DNA of 64,000 nt from Wuchereria bancrofti (lineage: Eukaryota; Nematoda; Chromadorea; Rhabditida; Onchocercidae): NCBI GenBank assembly GCA_005281725.1, contig SSBO01000009.1, forward strand, positions 8,432,303-8,496,302, in the 5' to 3' direction. Position 1 is the first letter of the stretch, and each line of letters opens with the position of its first letter. The position numbers and the translations under genes are program-made. Under the pieces are notes generated by a model, which saw only the letters and a list, made by a program, of their open reading frames with translations, had not been told where the DNA came from and did not search any database. Shown piece by piece: positions 38,112-51,296 of the stretch.

Positions 38112-39211
38112 CTTTTTTTGCCATAATTTTTTACTTTTCTTAACATTTTTTATGATTTAAATTTTTTTTTGAATTAAGATTTTTACTTAATAAAATTTGT
38201 AATTTTTTTAAAAAATTTTCTTCATCAATATTATCTGTTTTCTTATCGTAATAACAATTTCCAATTTCAATTAGATCAAGGGATTACTTTTTTATGTAGT
38301 TTGCATTTTCTGACGTATTCTAAAAAGTGCACACACGTACGTAGCTGTGAAAATAGAATGATAATTGAGAAAATAGATGATAAACAGGGAAAAGCGAAAA
38401 ATGAGGTGGGAAAAAATAAAATAAATATTTTTGAAATGGATAGCAGTGGGTGGAAGTAAGAAGAGATAAATAAGATTAGGTTTTGCTGTTAATAAAATTT
38501 CAGATAGTTTTTTTTTTTTTTTTTGGATGGAGCGAAAATTGTTATCTTCCACATTTTCTCCTTTTCTAATTTTTTTTTTTTGGAGTAAATACTTAAATTT
38601 AAAAGTAAATTACATATAATACTAAGTAAAAATTTAATTACTGCTATTTTTCCAATTTTTCTCCTTTTTTAAAAGAAAAAAGATTTTTTTATTGCTTATA
38701 TATGACATACTTAAATATTATCGTTTTCGATATGATTAGTCACTTTTTTGTGTTTAGAAAACTGGTAATTAAAATGAAAAAACTCTTGAAATATTTGAAA
38801 TAATTTCTTTCGTTCCATTTTTTATCTTTTACCTTTTTCATTTCCATCTGACTTTTTCTTATTTAAAAAAAAAAAAATTTTTAACAATAATTTCTTTCCT
38901 TTTAGCAAAACAAATGTTTGAATAATAATTAAATCAAATACAAATTAATTTAATTTACTTTCATTTAATCTTTTGCTTTGTTTTCTAGTTCACTTTATTT
39001 ATATAATGAAATTTTATTATGGAAATTCGTTCGTGAATGATTTTACAAACTATTTAGATAATCTTATCGTTGCTTTTTTTTCTTGTTCATTTTCAGTTAT
39101 TGGATCTATTCTTCAAGCAAAAAAAAAAAAAGAAAAGAAAGGAAACGAAACGAAACAATTGTTACTCTAAAAAAAAAAAAAATTTAATTCATTTGATTTT
39201 TTTTTAAATAG
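38112..39211. other. Non-coding upstream of the unassigned gene
   Basis: No confident exon. A 5' exon or trans-splice acceptor of the next gene may lie here; the acceptor directly before 39212 implies that transcription starts upstream. Confidence 0.4.
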
Positions 39212-42200
39212 CAATGCTCCATGAATTCAATTCATGGATTTTTGTGCCGAATTTTGTCAAATCGACTGAATTTAAATCGCGATGACTTCTCATTTGAACT
39301 ACTTCGTAGCGCTTCAGCTCAAGAGCTAAAAACGTGCGATAATCCTAGGCAACAATTAATGTGGCCAAGAACAAGAAGTAGCCATGAACATTTTCATATT
39401 AATACAACAAATTTGGTTAGTATTTTTGCAAGAAGATAATTTCATTCGTTTTTTTTTTTTTTTTTCATTTTTAATTTCATGATGATATTAATCATAAATA
39501 TTCAGCATCTATTATTAATTTATTCCCTAATTACTGGCTAATTATGTTTTAGTTACTCACTCACTATGCAAATAAATTCATTCACTAATTCGATCTTTAA
39601 ATAATTATTATTCTTTTTCTTTTATTCATTTATTCTTATTTAAACAATTTTTTGGTTTATTAATAATTATGGTGCTATTGTTATTATCAAATATTTTCGT
39701 TAGTTGTTATTATTGTTGTTGTAATGTTATCGTTTTTCATATAGCATATTTATGAACTAACACCATTCATTCAATCATTTAAATTTATTCACTTTAAAAT
39801 TTTATTTTCGCCCCCTCATCATTTTTTATTTTTACTTCTTTACAATATAACATTAATGATAAGTTATTTGAAAACGATACTTTAAAAATTTTTTTTTTTA
39901 AAAAGAATATGCTAAGAATAATCAATAATTAATATTATAATTCTAAAAAAAGGCTAGAAAAGAAGAGTAGTTTCCATATAAACTTTCAAAAAAAAAAAAA
40001 GAAAAAAAGTTGAAAAGAGAAGAACAGAAAGCAATTAGTCATTTCCCTTTTATCATTTCAGCAAATTGTCATGTACTCTTTATATACTTCAATTATCCAT
40101 TAATAATCATTGGTTACTTTTATCTATTAGTAAGTAAGTTATTACATTTCTGATAAATACGTATACATTAAAAATATATATTGAATTGTATTTATTTTTT
40201 TAAAAAAAGATCGTACAAAAAAATGAATACAAATAATTTTGATATATTTATTATCAAATTTTCATTTGAATTTTCTTAACTGAAAAGTAATTTTATTTAG
40301 GTAAACATTTCGTGTAAATTAATTCAAGTAACTCGTGCAAATTAATTAAATCTAACATAAATTAATGTCATGCAAATAAGAAAATGTATTGAAAAATGAT
40401 GAAATGGAAAAAAATGATAGATATATTTAGAAATTTGAAAAAAAATAAAATAAAATAAAAAAATATCAGAAAAAAAAAGGTGAAGTAATAAGATGAAAGA
40501 GGTGGAAAAAACAAATTATATATTTGGAAAGGGAGAGAGAGAGTGACAGAGAGAAAAAGAGGGAAGGGAAAAATTTATATTAACTGAAAAGGGAAAAGAA
40601 GAATTGGTGGTCTGTTTGTATTTACGCATTTTACCATGAAGCGAATTGGTGAAATATTTCCATGCCTAATTGTAGAAATTGAAATTAAATTTTTTTTTTT
40701 CGAGCAAGAATAAAATATTTTAGTGAATTAAAAACTATGATTTATTTTTATGCTGTTAAATCTTAATTGATTATATTTTTATGCTATTTAAATCTAATGA
40801 TGAGTTATTGAGAGTGAAATAATTTTTCAATTTTAAAATAATAAATTATTTACTTAACATATTTGATGTTTGTTATTAATGAAGTTAACAATGAGAAAAA
40901 TTTTTTTTGAGAAAATTTAAAATTGATTAATGCATAGCCGTTAATTATTGAAATATTTGTAGAAATCGTTTATAAGTCAGCAATATAGTTGACAGCTAAT
41001 TACTGCTAAATTATTTATCTCTTATTTTTTCCTTAAATCTTAATTCTTACATTTTGTTGAAAATTTGTCTTTAGTTTTTTATCAATGTGAAACCTTGAAA
41101 TGTGAAATTCCCGCACTATTTACACACTCATTAACAAAAATTTGTTTTAAGTTTTTCTTTCACATAAAAAAAGAAAAAAAAAACTTTACAAAATTAAATA
41201 TGGTCAATTTTAATTTCGAAGTAAAAAAAAGAATAAAACAAATTTCATAAGTATTAATTGGTTGGATTAGAAGTAAATGAATCAAATCAAATAATATCCA
41301 ATAAATTTTTGATTTCTAAAGGTTTTGCAAAAAAAAGAAGAAGATTGTCTTCAATTTATAAAGCATTCTATTATTTTTTTTTCACGATTTAATATAATTC
41401 ATTTCACTTTGTCATTCTTTTTTTTTCTTCATTTTGTTTCCTGTTTACCCACTATTTGCCCACCACTTTTTTTTGGCTTCAATTTTCTGTTTTTTTTTAA
41501 ATTTCATTATTAAGATGTATTGATTTAAGGAAAAACGTTCAACGATGAATGAGAAGAAGATATCACTTCAGGTTAGTTTTTTATTTTTTCATTTTCCTCT
41601 TTCCTTTTTTTGGCTTTTTGTTTTTTTTCCTTTTTCTTTTCATTCATTAATTCGATTTCAAAATGGGTTATTAGCTCTAATTAAAATTGTATTTAGAAAT
41701 TTTTTCTTTTTTGTTTGTTGCATTAATTTGCTATTGATTAGTAATAAACATTAGTTTCATACAATCAACTGCTTTTAGATGCAACACGTAGGAACAAATT
41801 TCAATCATCGTTTAAGCACTGAAATTTTATTTCAAATGAAAAACAAACAAACAAACAAACACAAATTTATTTATCTTTTGCGATCATAGGACACTAATAA
41901 TTAAAACGAAAAAAGGTGGTAGTGTTAATGTATATTATTAAATAAATTTGAAATTTTTTTTAGCAAGAAATCAGTAACGGAAGGAATTTTATGCTAATTT
42001 GATGGGATAATGAACATTTTATCAATGTTGTATTCAGATAATCAATAATAAATATTCGATTGATACAGATAAAAATTAAAAATCAAATGACAGGAAATGA
42101 AATATTTGATACAAATTTTACACACAATCAATAAATTTTTATAATAATAAGTTGATAAAATAAATTGGAAAAAAATACGAATAAATTTGGAAATTTGTCA

Positions 42201-45200
42201 AAGCGCTTTAGCTCTATGTCTATAAGATAGATCGAAGGTAATCTTTTGTTTGTGATAGGAAAATGAACAGATTTCTAATATAAATTTAGTATTTCAAAAA
42301 CTTTTAAATATTTTTACCCATTTTCGGTATAGTATTTATCAAAATATTTTTGTATAGTCAAATTTGAATTGTTGTTTTAGATTTAACAAAGAAAGAAATT
42401 AATTTTTAAGCTGAAAAAACTGAAAAGCTTGATATTTTATTGATGAAATAGAATTCAAATTAATCTACAACAAAAAAAAATTTGGTCATCCATATCAATT
42501 CATAAATTAATTACTGTGAAAACAAAACAATTGTAATTTCAGTTTTAATAATTTTTTCGAACATTTGTATGGAGTTTGTTCATTTAATAAAATTATGCTG
42601 TAAATAAATAATTTTACAGCAAAAAAATCTTCGAAATTAAAGAATACTTCAAATAATATAATTTGAACAAACGTAAAAAAATAACTTTTTTATTTTTATT
42701 CCTTTTTTCTGCAAAAATTTCGATAAAATTTTATTTTCATTTTTTAAAATCAATCTTTTACTATTATTCCTACTTCTCAAAGCTTTGTGTGTTTAATCAA
42801 AAAGTTTGCATGAGAAAAAAATATAAAATATTGAAAATTTTAAACTTACAGTCTTCATTTTATACTCTGCCAAAAAGGGATATATTCTATCAAGTTTTGA
42901 CCAGTTATTTATTTCCGGAAAACTTTTCTGATTTGCTTTTTTCCTGCTTTTTTCTTATTCTTGTACACTGATTTTGCCACGATAGTTGTAAGTAAAGCTT
43001 TTTTTCAAAATCTTTTTTTGATTTTTAAAATTTCAAAAAATTAATGTTTCCGATAAAAATTAGTTTAAATATTTGCTGCATAAATGATGATATCATAAGA
43101 CATAAATGTAAACAATGATAAATTATCAACTAGTATAACAATTATAATAGTACTAGTGGTACCATTATATTTTAGGAATACAATTTTTCCAGATAAAATT
43201 ATTTTAATTCTTTATTTTCTTAATGAATATTTCGTATTTTTTAAAATAACTTTGTCCTGAATATTTATTTTCTTGAATGTCTATTTAAAAGATAAGTTAT
43301 TGCTGTTATGGAAACGCATCGGATAATTAGGATAAAATTTCCGCAATGCTTGATTACATTTTAAACAAATGAATAATCACTTATTTCTCATATTTGCCAA
43401 ATAATTAAAGTTATATTTCTAGCATTTTATTTCTTTTCCATCGTACGATGGAAATTTTGCTTCTATGAAATCTTTTGTACTCATTCAACAAAAATAAATC
43501 GAGAATTTAATATTTTCCAGTCTAATTTATTAATTGTTGCAATTTTATTACAGAATTCAATCGTTATCTCTTTTTTTTAAATTGCCATATTGAAACGATA
43601 AAATTAGATTTCAATTTTCCATTTTTAAATCCTTCAACAATTCTTAAAATTCATTATTTTTTAATTGAAAATGAAATTTTTAATTAAAAAAGCTAATACA
43701 GGAAGATATAAAAGATAATAAAGGTAAATATGATAAATATGGCTAATACATTTATAAGTGCTAACTGTAAATGTAAATCTAGCTAATAATAAAATAACGA
43801 TTAAATTTTATGAAATTTATTTGTAATAGGAAACTATTTAAATTTTGCAAAAACTTTTAAATTTCTAAATTTTTTAAATTCGTAAATTTAAATATATATA
43901 AGGATTACAGGATGGTGATGAAATAATTGAAATACTCGGTGAAAATGGTGAAACAATACGAAACGATGAAACGGCACTTCTTGGATTTACTGAATATACG
44001 TCGGATGAGTGCAACAGGTTATTATTTAATTTTGTTTTATTCAGGAGAAGAAATATTTTATAAATCTGTAATTGTTAGAATTTATATGAATTAGAATAAA
44101 TTAATTAGTGTTTTTTTCTATAGGAGTATAATTTAAATATAGTAAAATAATTAGCAATTATTTTAGTGAAAATTTTAAACTTCATAATTGAAATTATATA
44201 AAATTGACTTTTTTGTATTCTTTGAATCATATTCATTTTTCTCTACAATTTCTATACTTTTTTGATTTACTTTTAAAGGAGATTCAGTGTAAAATTTTTT
44301 CAGTGGTATCTTTTTTATTATAACTTATCGTTTCAAAGAAATATACATTAATTATTATTTTCTTAATTGCTAGCACTAAACAAAATATATGCCACATTTC
44401 AGCATTTAAAAAAAAAGAATTTTAAACAAAAATTAAAAATTAATTTTTTTTTTCTTTCTTTGCTCAATCCATTTTCAATATTATTATCATTATTATTATG
44501 GAAATGATCAGGAAAAAAGAAAAAATGATAATTTGGGAAAGGAAAATAAAAAAGGAATCATTCTACCAAATATCAGTAAAATGAATCAACTGACTATTAG
44601 TAGTATTTTTGCATTTCCTCATAAAATTTTAAATGCGAATAAAGGAAATGGGAAAGTTGAAATTTTAAAATTTTCATTTAATATTAAAAGAAAAGAGGAA
44701 ACACATTTATGAACAGTGAATTTTTTTTTTCATTTTGTATAATAGCACGATCAATACGTAAAGTGAAAAAGACAAATTTTTAACAAAATTAATTTCTTTC
44801 ATTCCTTCTCTTTCTTTATTTTGTTGCTTTTATCAATGATTTTGAAAATAATTAAAAGGGTAAAAATGATTAGGAAAAGAAAATAGAAATTAATAAAGCA
44901 TTTGTTTAATTGTAAAAAATTTTCAAATTTCAAAACAATATCCTTTAAGTAAATTTTATTCGTTTTCCAATTTTATAATAAACAAGTGATTGTTCATTTT
45001 GATGATTGCAAAAATTTCATAACTTTAATGATCCATTTTGAAAATAATTATGACACATTATTTATAACTTTGCAAACTTATTTGAAAATTTTATCAAAAT
45101 TTTATTCTTCTTTTTTATTATTTGAAATATGAATACTTTAATATTTGATACGATAAATAAATTACTCCTTATGTAAATTATCTTACAATTTCAAAATATT

Positions 45201-48200
45201 TTATCTCATTTCATTCCTATATATGATTCACTTCAAATTAATAAAAGTTTACGCCCACCTTTTTTTTTATTTTTCATTTTCATATTTCAATATTTGATGA
45301 TAATGTATTGCTTATAGAGTATTCATAATTTTTTAAAAGTGCTAATAAACAAGATCGTTCTTTTTTTTTTTCATTAGAAAGGATGATATATTCAATGGGA
45401 AAGTTATTTTTAACATAGGGAATATTTTAAAACTCAAAAAAAGTCATTACATCAATTATTTTTTTTTTGGTTTTTTTTCTTTTAATTTTGGAATTTTGGA
45501 AAAAAAGAGCTATCATTATATCAATCATTCTTAGTTTTTTATTTTAAATCCGGAATACTAATTCAAAGTGCTCAAAAAAGTCAACATTATATCAATTATT
45601 TTTAATTTTTTTTATTCTTATTTTGGAACTTCAAAAAAAAATCATCATTATGTCAATCATTTCAGTTTTTTTCTTTTCCAATTTTGGAACATTTATTCCG
45701 ATGCTCAAAAAAACCAATATCATATCAATTATTCCCAATTTTTTTAATTCTAATTTTGGAACTTCAAAAAAGCATTTAGTTTCCATTTTCTTTCCTAATT
45801 ATACTCTTTTCTTTTTGTTTTATCTTACTCTGTAATATCATTAAGAGATGGAAAAAAGAACATAAAAAAAAGAAAACAAAAAATGAAAATAATTATTAAA
45901 ATTAATGATTTTTTCAGGTTCAAAAATACCTTTCGCTCAATTATTATGTTTACTAAAACGCAAAAAAAAATTAGAATTAAGTTCAAAAATTTCATAATTT
46001 AACATTTCTAACTGCGATTTTAATTTAAATTTAATTAAGTGTAGTAATAATTAGACAACCTGATTAAATGACACGGTTTTAAAAATAGTGAAATTTTATT
46101 AGCATTTTTTAAAAAAACTGTTTTTCTAATTAATAATATACCATTTATATAATTGAATCGATCAATAACAGAATCATCATTCTATTTTATTTTAATTAGT
46201 AATATTGTATTAATCTATTCTAATTAATAATACATTAATTACAGAATTGACCCATCAACAACAGAAACATCATTGAATCGAGCAATCGCTGACTGCAACA
46301 CAATTCGTTGTAATCCACTTTTTTCCGAAGGAATTTTATTGAAGTGTGTTGATTCTAAACGTAAGCAATTAGAAAATAATAATTTGTTCAATCGTTTTTG
46401 ATATAATTTATTATAGTGTCCTAAAAATTTATAATAATCTATCAAATTTCAATTTATATATGATTTATTAAAAATTTTTTTTTTATTCTAGCACTATATC
46501 TATACTTACATTATGCATTATTCAAAAATCCCGATCATGAAATACGGGTTGCACAGATTGATCAAGCAATTCATAAATTAAATGATCGACCAAAATCACA
46601 ATTTGGTATAACTGTTTTATTTTTCTTTTTAAATTTTTTTATATAATTTTAACAAAATTGCACAACTTATATATTTTCCTTCTTTTTTTGTTTTTTTCTT
46701 TGGAAAAATTTTGATCTGAAATTTTTTCATAAATGGTTTATGAAACAGAAAGATTAAGAAAATGAAATATATCAACAAAAAAAAAACTAGAAAATGTTTA
46801 AATTTTTTTCCTTTTTTTTGCAGATTTATTTTTTATTTCATTTGTTTCATTATATTTAAGAAGAGAAAGAATTTTTGATTAATTTCAAACTTTTGAAATT
46901 TTTTTCAAATTCCTTTGATATAACAAATTATAAATTTAGGTGCATATGATGAAATTTATGCAATTCAAAAAACATCAATTTCTGACCACAAATTACCAAC
47001 ACATCGACATGCTGGCTATATTATTGTATTATTTAAACTTCTTGATGGACAAACTAAGGTAATTGAATTGTTACATTGTTTCTACAAACTTGTAAGTTTT
47101 TTCTTTGGAATGAAACAATTTTTTTTTTCAGGATTCACAGTCTGCAATTTTTCATTGAATTGTGAAAATTTTAGGAAAAAAATAATTTGTGGAGTGATTC
47201 TGGCACAAAAAATTTTTAAATGAAACAGAATGAATTGTAGGAATGAAATTTTTAAATAACAAATAGTAAACTTTGTGCCATAAAATTTAAAAATATACAA
47301 AAGCAACAAGTTAGTTATTATTAATGGAACAAATATTTTATAAATTTGAATGAAAATAAATTCGTCTAAACAAAACATTCAAAAAATAACTAATATTAAT
47401 ATTATTAACTAGCGATAAGTCCTAAAAATTAGTTGTTATCAGTGAAAAACTTTCATATTAATCTTTTCAGACAATTTTTTTATTTTAGAAAACCAAATAA
47501 CTTTTTTTATTTTGTAAAATTTCCAAACATTTTTTAATTCGAATAAAAATAAATCGTTCATACAACTGTGTTTCTATTAATGTTATTAATTATTAACAAA
47601 GTAATTTTAAATTGTTATATAATTTGTTTTCCAAATGACATAAAAATTATCGACAAACTATCCATTCTATTATCTCTCTTATCATTCATTAAAGATATAA
47701 TGGTTTGCATTAACAACAATAATTTTTTCTTCATTTTATAATTAAACTTAATATTAGCATAGAAAATTTTAATTAACATATAAGAATTCTTTTTTAGCAT
47801 AAAAATCTTGAAAAGTCATGGTTAAATTGGTCAGGTGCAAGAGAAATTTACAAATATTCACCAAGAAATTGGAATTTGCAACGAATTGTATTGCATAAAT
47901 TGCCAGCAACAAAGTAGTAATTACTAACTTTTAATGTTACATTTGTTTAAATTAATTAATTTCAGTCTAATTAAATGAAATAACTTTAGGAAAAGAAAAC
48001 ATTATAACATGAAATTTGTTAATTTCTTTTTTGACTGATAAGGTAATAAAATGAAATTTACTTTATGTTAATTGTTTCTTCAGAAGCAAAAACTTTCATT
48101 CATTTGCGTATGTTTTATTTTGTGAATTTGGAAGCATCCTAAATCCATTAAATCGCTTACAAGCATTAGATATGGTAGAACGATTAAGGGTACGAAATTG

Positions 48201-49576
48201 TGGTTACATATCGCTTTATCAGGTTAATTTAATTATTTAATTGTAATAAAATGTCAACGTTGATATTTTTATTGTTTGTAGATAGATTTACTGATCATTT
48301 CTGTGCCAGTAGAATTATTAGAAATAACATCTTCTGATAAGATAAGCAACTTTCATGATACTTTTATTTAGATTTAATTCCATTTGTCCAAGTATTGTCT
48401 TTTAAAACTTTGAAATTTCATTTTCTAAATTTTTTCAAACACTGAAATTTTATCATTTTTTTCTATTGTTGATGAATGAATTTATTCTTTTGCAACAATA
48501 TTCATATCTACTGGATAGTTGATAAGCAAGCAATATGAATGACTGATTGATAAATGATATTATTTTTGATAATTTCCTTCATTTTTCAAATTGATTCTTC
48601 AAATGAAATATTTCAGGTGCAATGGTCATATGGACGTATATCACACCCTCATGATACATCATCCAATTCACAAGAATTATCAGTTTCAGATGGAAGATGG
48701 GAGAGAAGTCCAATGTTACGCGGTTTTTCCCAAGAGGTTTTTTTTTTCTTTGTTGTTGCTGAAATTAAATTGATGAAATTTGTTAAGAAATAAAATAAGG
48801 ATAATAATAAACAACCATATAAAATATATTCATATTGTATTTTGCCAAATTAATTAAGCAAAACATTGACTCATTTTTTGAGTAGTACTTTGATGTTTAA
48901 AAAGCAACCGTCCCATCGATATTATTTCTTATCTGTTATGATTTGATCATTACAGATAGGAAATTAAAATATGATGAATTCTTTTAAAATATAACCTCAA
49001 TTTTGCTATTATTTGCTATTAATAACAAGCTATTAATTCCTCATTGCTTATTAACAATTTGATTATTATCATTTTCATACTGTATAAATGAATACTATAA
49101 TAAGTGAGAAAAAGTGGAATTATAGTAATAAATAAAAGATGAAATTTTAATTAATTTAAAATAGTTTGACAAGTGAAAAAATCGTTTTTATAAATTTTTC
49201 CATTAATCTCATTCAAGTTTAAATATTTTCAATCAATATTTCATACTTTTTTTTCAATTTCTTTGATTTCCATCATTGCTTACTAACAATTTGATTATTG
49301 TCATTTTCAAACTTAATCTACGGACAATAATTACAAAATCATCTCACGAAAATTGAAATAATTTGAATCATAAATTAATTAATTTTGCATTTTCTAAATT
49401 TTTTATTTTTTTCAAAAAAATTATTTTTTATTTTCTCAAAAAAATTTTAGGCTGAACCAACGATCAATATATCGCAACCTGCTCATAATCGCAAATATAG
49501 CGGCCATTCGACAGCGATGCAAAATGACAGACATTCATTGTTTCATAGTTATCATCATTTCAATGATTTTGGATAA
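39212..49576 (+). CDS. Unassigned 10-exon protein, about 397 residues
   Basis: Exons 39212-39415 (first in-frame Met at 39221), 41530-41571, 43911-44017, 46245-46360, 46492-46605, 46940-47058, 47798-47913, 48084-48222, 48617-48736 and 49451-49576 join in phase throughout and end in TAA. There is no signal peptide or clear membrane segment, so it is probably intracellular. The N-terminal 110 residues are polar and acidic (DGDEIIEILGE); the middle (LYLYLHYALFKNPDHEIRV, AGYIIVLFKLLDG, SFAYVLFCEFGS) looks like a folded alpha/beta domain; the last 90 residues are Ser/His-rich and probably disordered. I do not recognise the family. Introns reach 2.3 kb. The start is uncertain: codons Q-C-S before Met 39221 are open to the acceptor, so the exon may be internal, or the acceptor may be an SL trans-splice site. 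Confidence 0.8.
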
Positions 49577-51296
49577 TGTCAAAAAATGAAAAACGAAGGA
49601 AATAGAAAAATGATATAATAATTATTTTAACATATTCGCTTTATACCTTTTTAGAATAGTGTAATTAAGGCTTTTTAGCAAAAATTTATTAGAGAAGCGG
49701 AAATATTCACTGAGTAAAATTGACATTATAGCTAACAATTATTTAAAAATCATTTGTCCATAATTAAAAGTTTTATAGTAATTGACGATGACTTTTCCTC
49801 GAAATTAAAATTTTCAGCTTTTTGCGCCATGTTGTTAGCATATGCATAAAATATACGTGTTTATGTATATACTTAGTCATTTTTTCTACTTTACATATTA
49901 GTTAATTATTTAATTACCAATTAATTTTATTTTTAACTAATTAATTATTTAGGTCGTTATTCTCTCTGCATTTAGTACTTAATTATTATTATTATTATTG
50001 TATAACTAAAGAAATAATACTTTTAATGCGACACACATATAGATGTTCTTTACCTATGAAAAAATTTTTTGTCAAAATACAAAAAATGCAGTAAACGGAA
50101 AAATCGCAATAGGCAAAAGTAAAAGAAATTATTGTATATCCAATAAGTAAAAATTTATTGTAATTTGTTAACAGTTCACAAAATACTTTTTTTTTACCTC
50201 ATTTTGTGGAAGCAAAATTTGTCTTGGAAGATTTGATAATTTAATTTGTTATTTTGGGAGAGATTGTTGATTGCAGGGAAATTCGTTGGATGTAGATGTA
50301 AGTATGTGGGGTAACAGAGGAAGAGAATAATCCTTTATTAACAAAAGCAACTGTACAATCTTCACAGATCCAACAAAACTGATGCATTATATATGTTAAG
50401 ATGTGGGAGTGGTTTATAATCAGACATTTTTACAAAGAATAAATCGTTTAGACATGATAATGAGTTACTTGAACAATGAACAATAGTTACAGTGCAAGGG
50501 ATTGCATGGATATCACAAAGAACTTACAATGGGTGGCAACTATAATTGGTTACAATAGATGGATGCTCATAGCATAGGATTGTTATAAGATCAAAGGTCA
50601 GCTAAACGAGTGCGATGCATTGCAAAGGACATTATAATGGATTGATATATTAAGCGGTATTAACATTTATTTAGCTTCGCGATACTGAAATTCGCGACAC
50701 CTTAATAGTTTAAGTTTTTAGAGAAAAAATTCACAACAAATCATAAAATAAAGGAACAAAAATTCAAGTTTAAAGTTGGTCGAAGTTTAAAATCAATAGC
50801 AATCTTGTGTTTAGGAATTTTGATAAAATTTAAAACCTTCCAACAAATACCAGTATAACGAACGAAATGAAGTTGGAAATGATTTACCAATATATTAGTG
50901 AACTAATTTTTCTTCTTGTACTATTGTTAATTTTGTTACTATTGATTTTGGGATTGAATTGAACTGGTACATTTATTCAGATTCGTCGGCTAACAGTACT
51001 AAAATGATTTATTATAAACTCCCTCGAATTTAAATGAAAAATGAAATTCCCAAAATGAAGTGGAAATTCCCAGAATTTTTACATTTTATACATTGATATT
51101 GTATAGATGATATTTGCTATTGCTTTTTTCTTTCTTTTTTTGTTTTGGAAAGAATGCAAAAGTGAATTTCTAAAAAGAAAAAATGCGAATGGTATTTGCT
51201 TCTAGAAACATTTTTTTTTAAGTTTTTTTTAGAAGTACAAATGTAAATACACATGTTAGAAGAGAATTTTTAACTTCTGAAATTCGTATTTAATAA
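49577..51296. other. Intergenic, no gene seen
   Basis: AT-rich DNA with a slightly GC-richer part at 50330-50700 that has no convincing open frame. Nothing else supported. Confidence 0.45.

Noticed and set aside
42663..42971. 102-codon open frame
   Set aside because: Phe/Lys-rich by AT composition, lies inside an intron of the unassigned gene, no splice or family support.
48084..48222. Divergent tyrosine phosphatase domain in the unassigned gene
   Set aside because: A stretch ending ALDMVERLRVRNCG recalls the phosphatase C-terminal helix and FCEFGS sits where HCSAG would be, but the catalytic Arg, the WPD loop and the N-terminal motifs are not visible.
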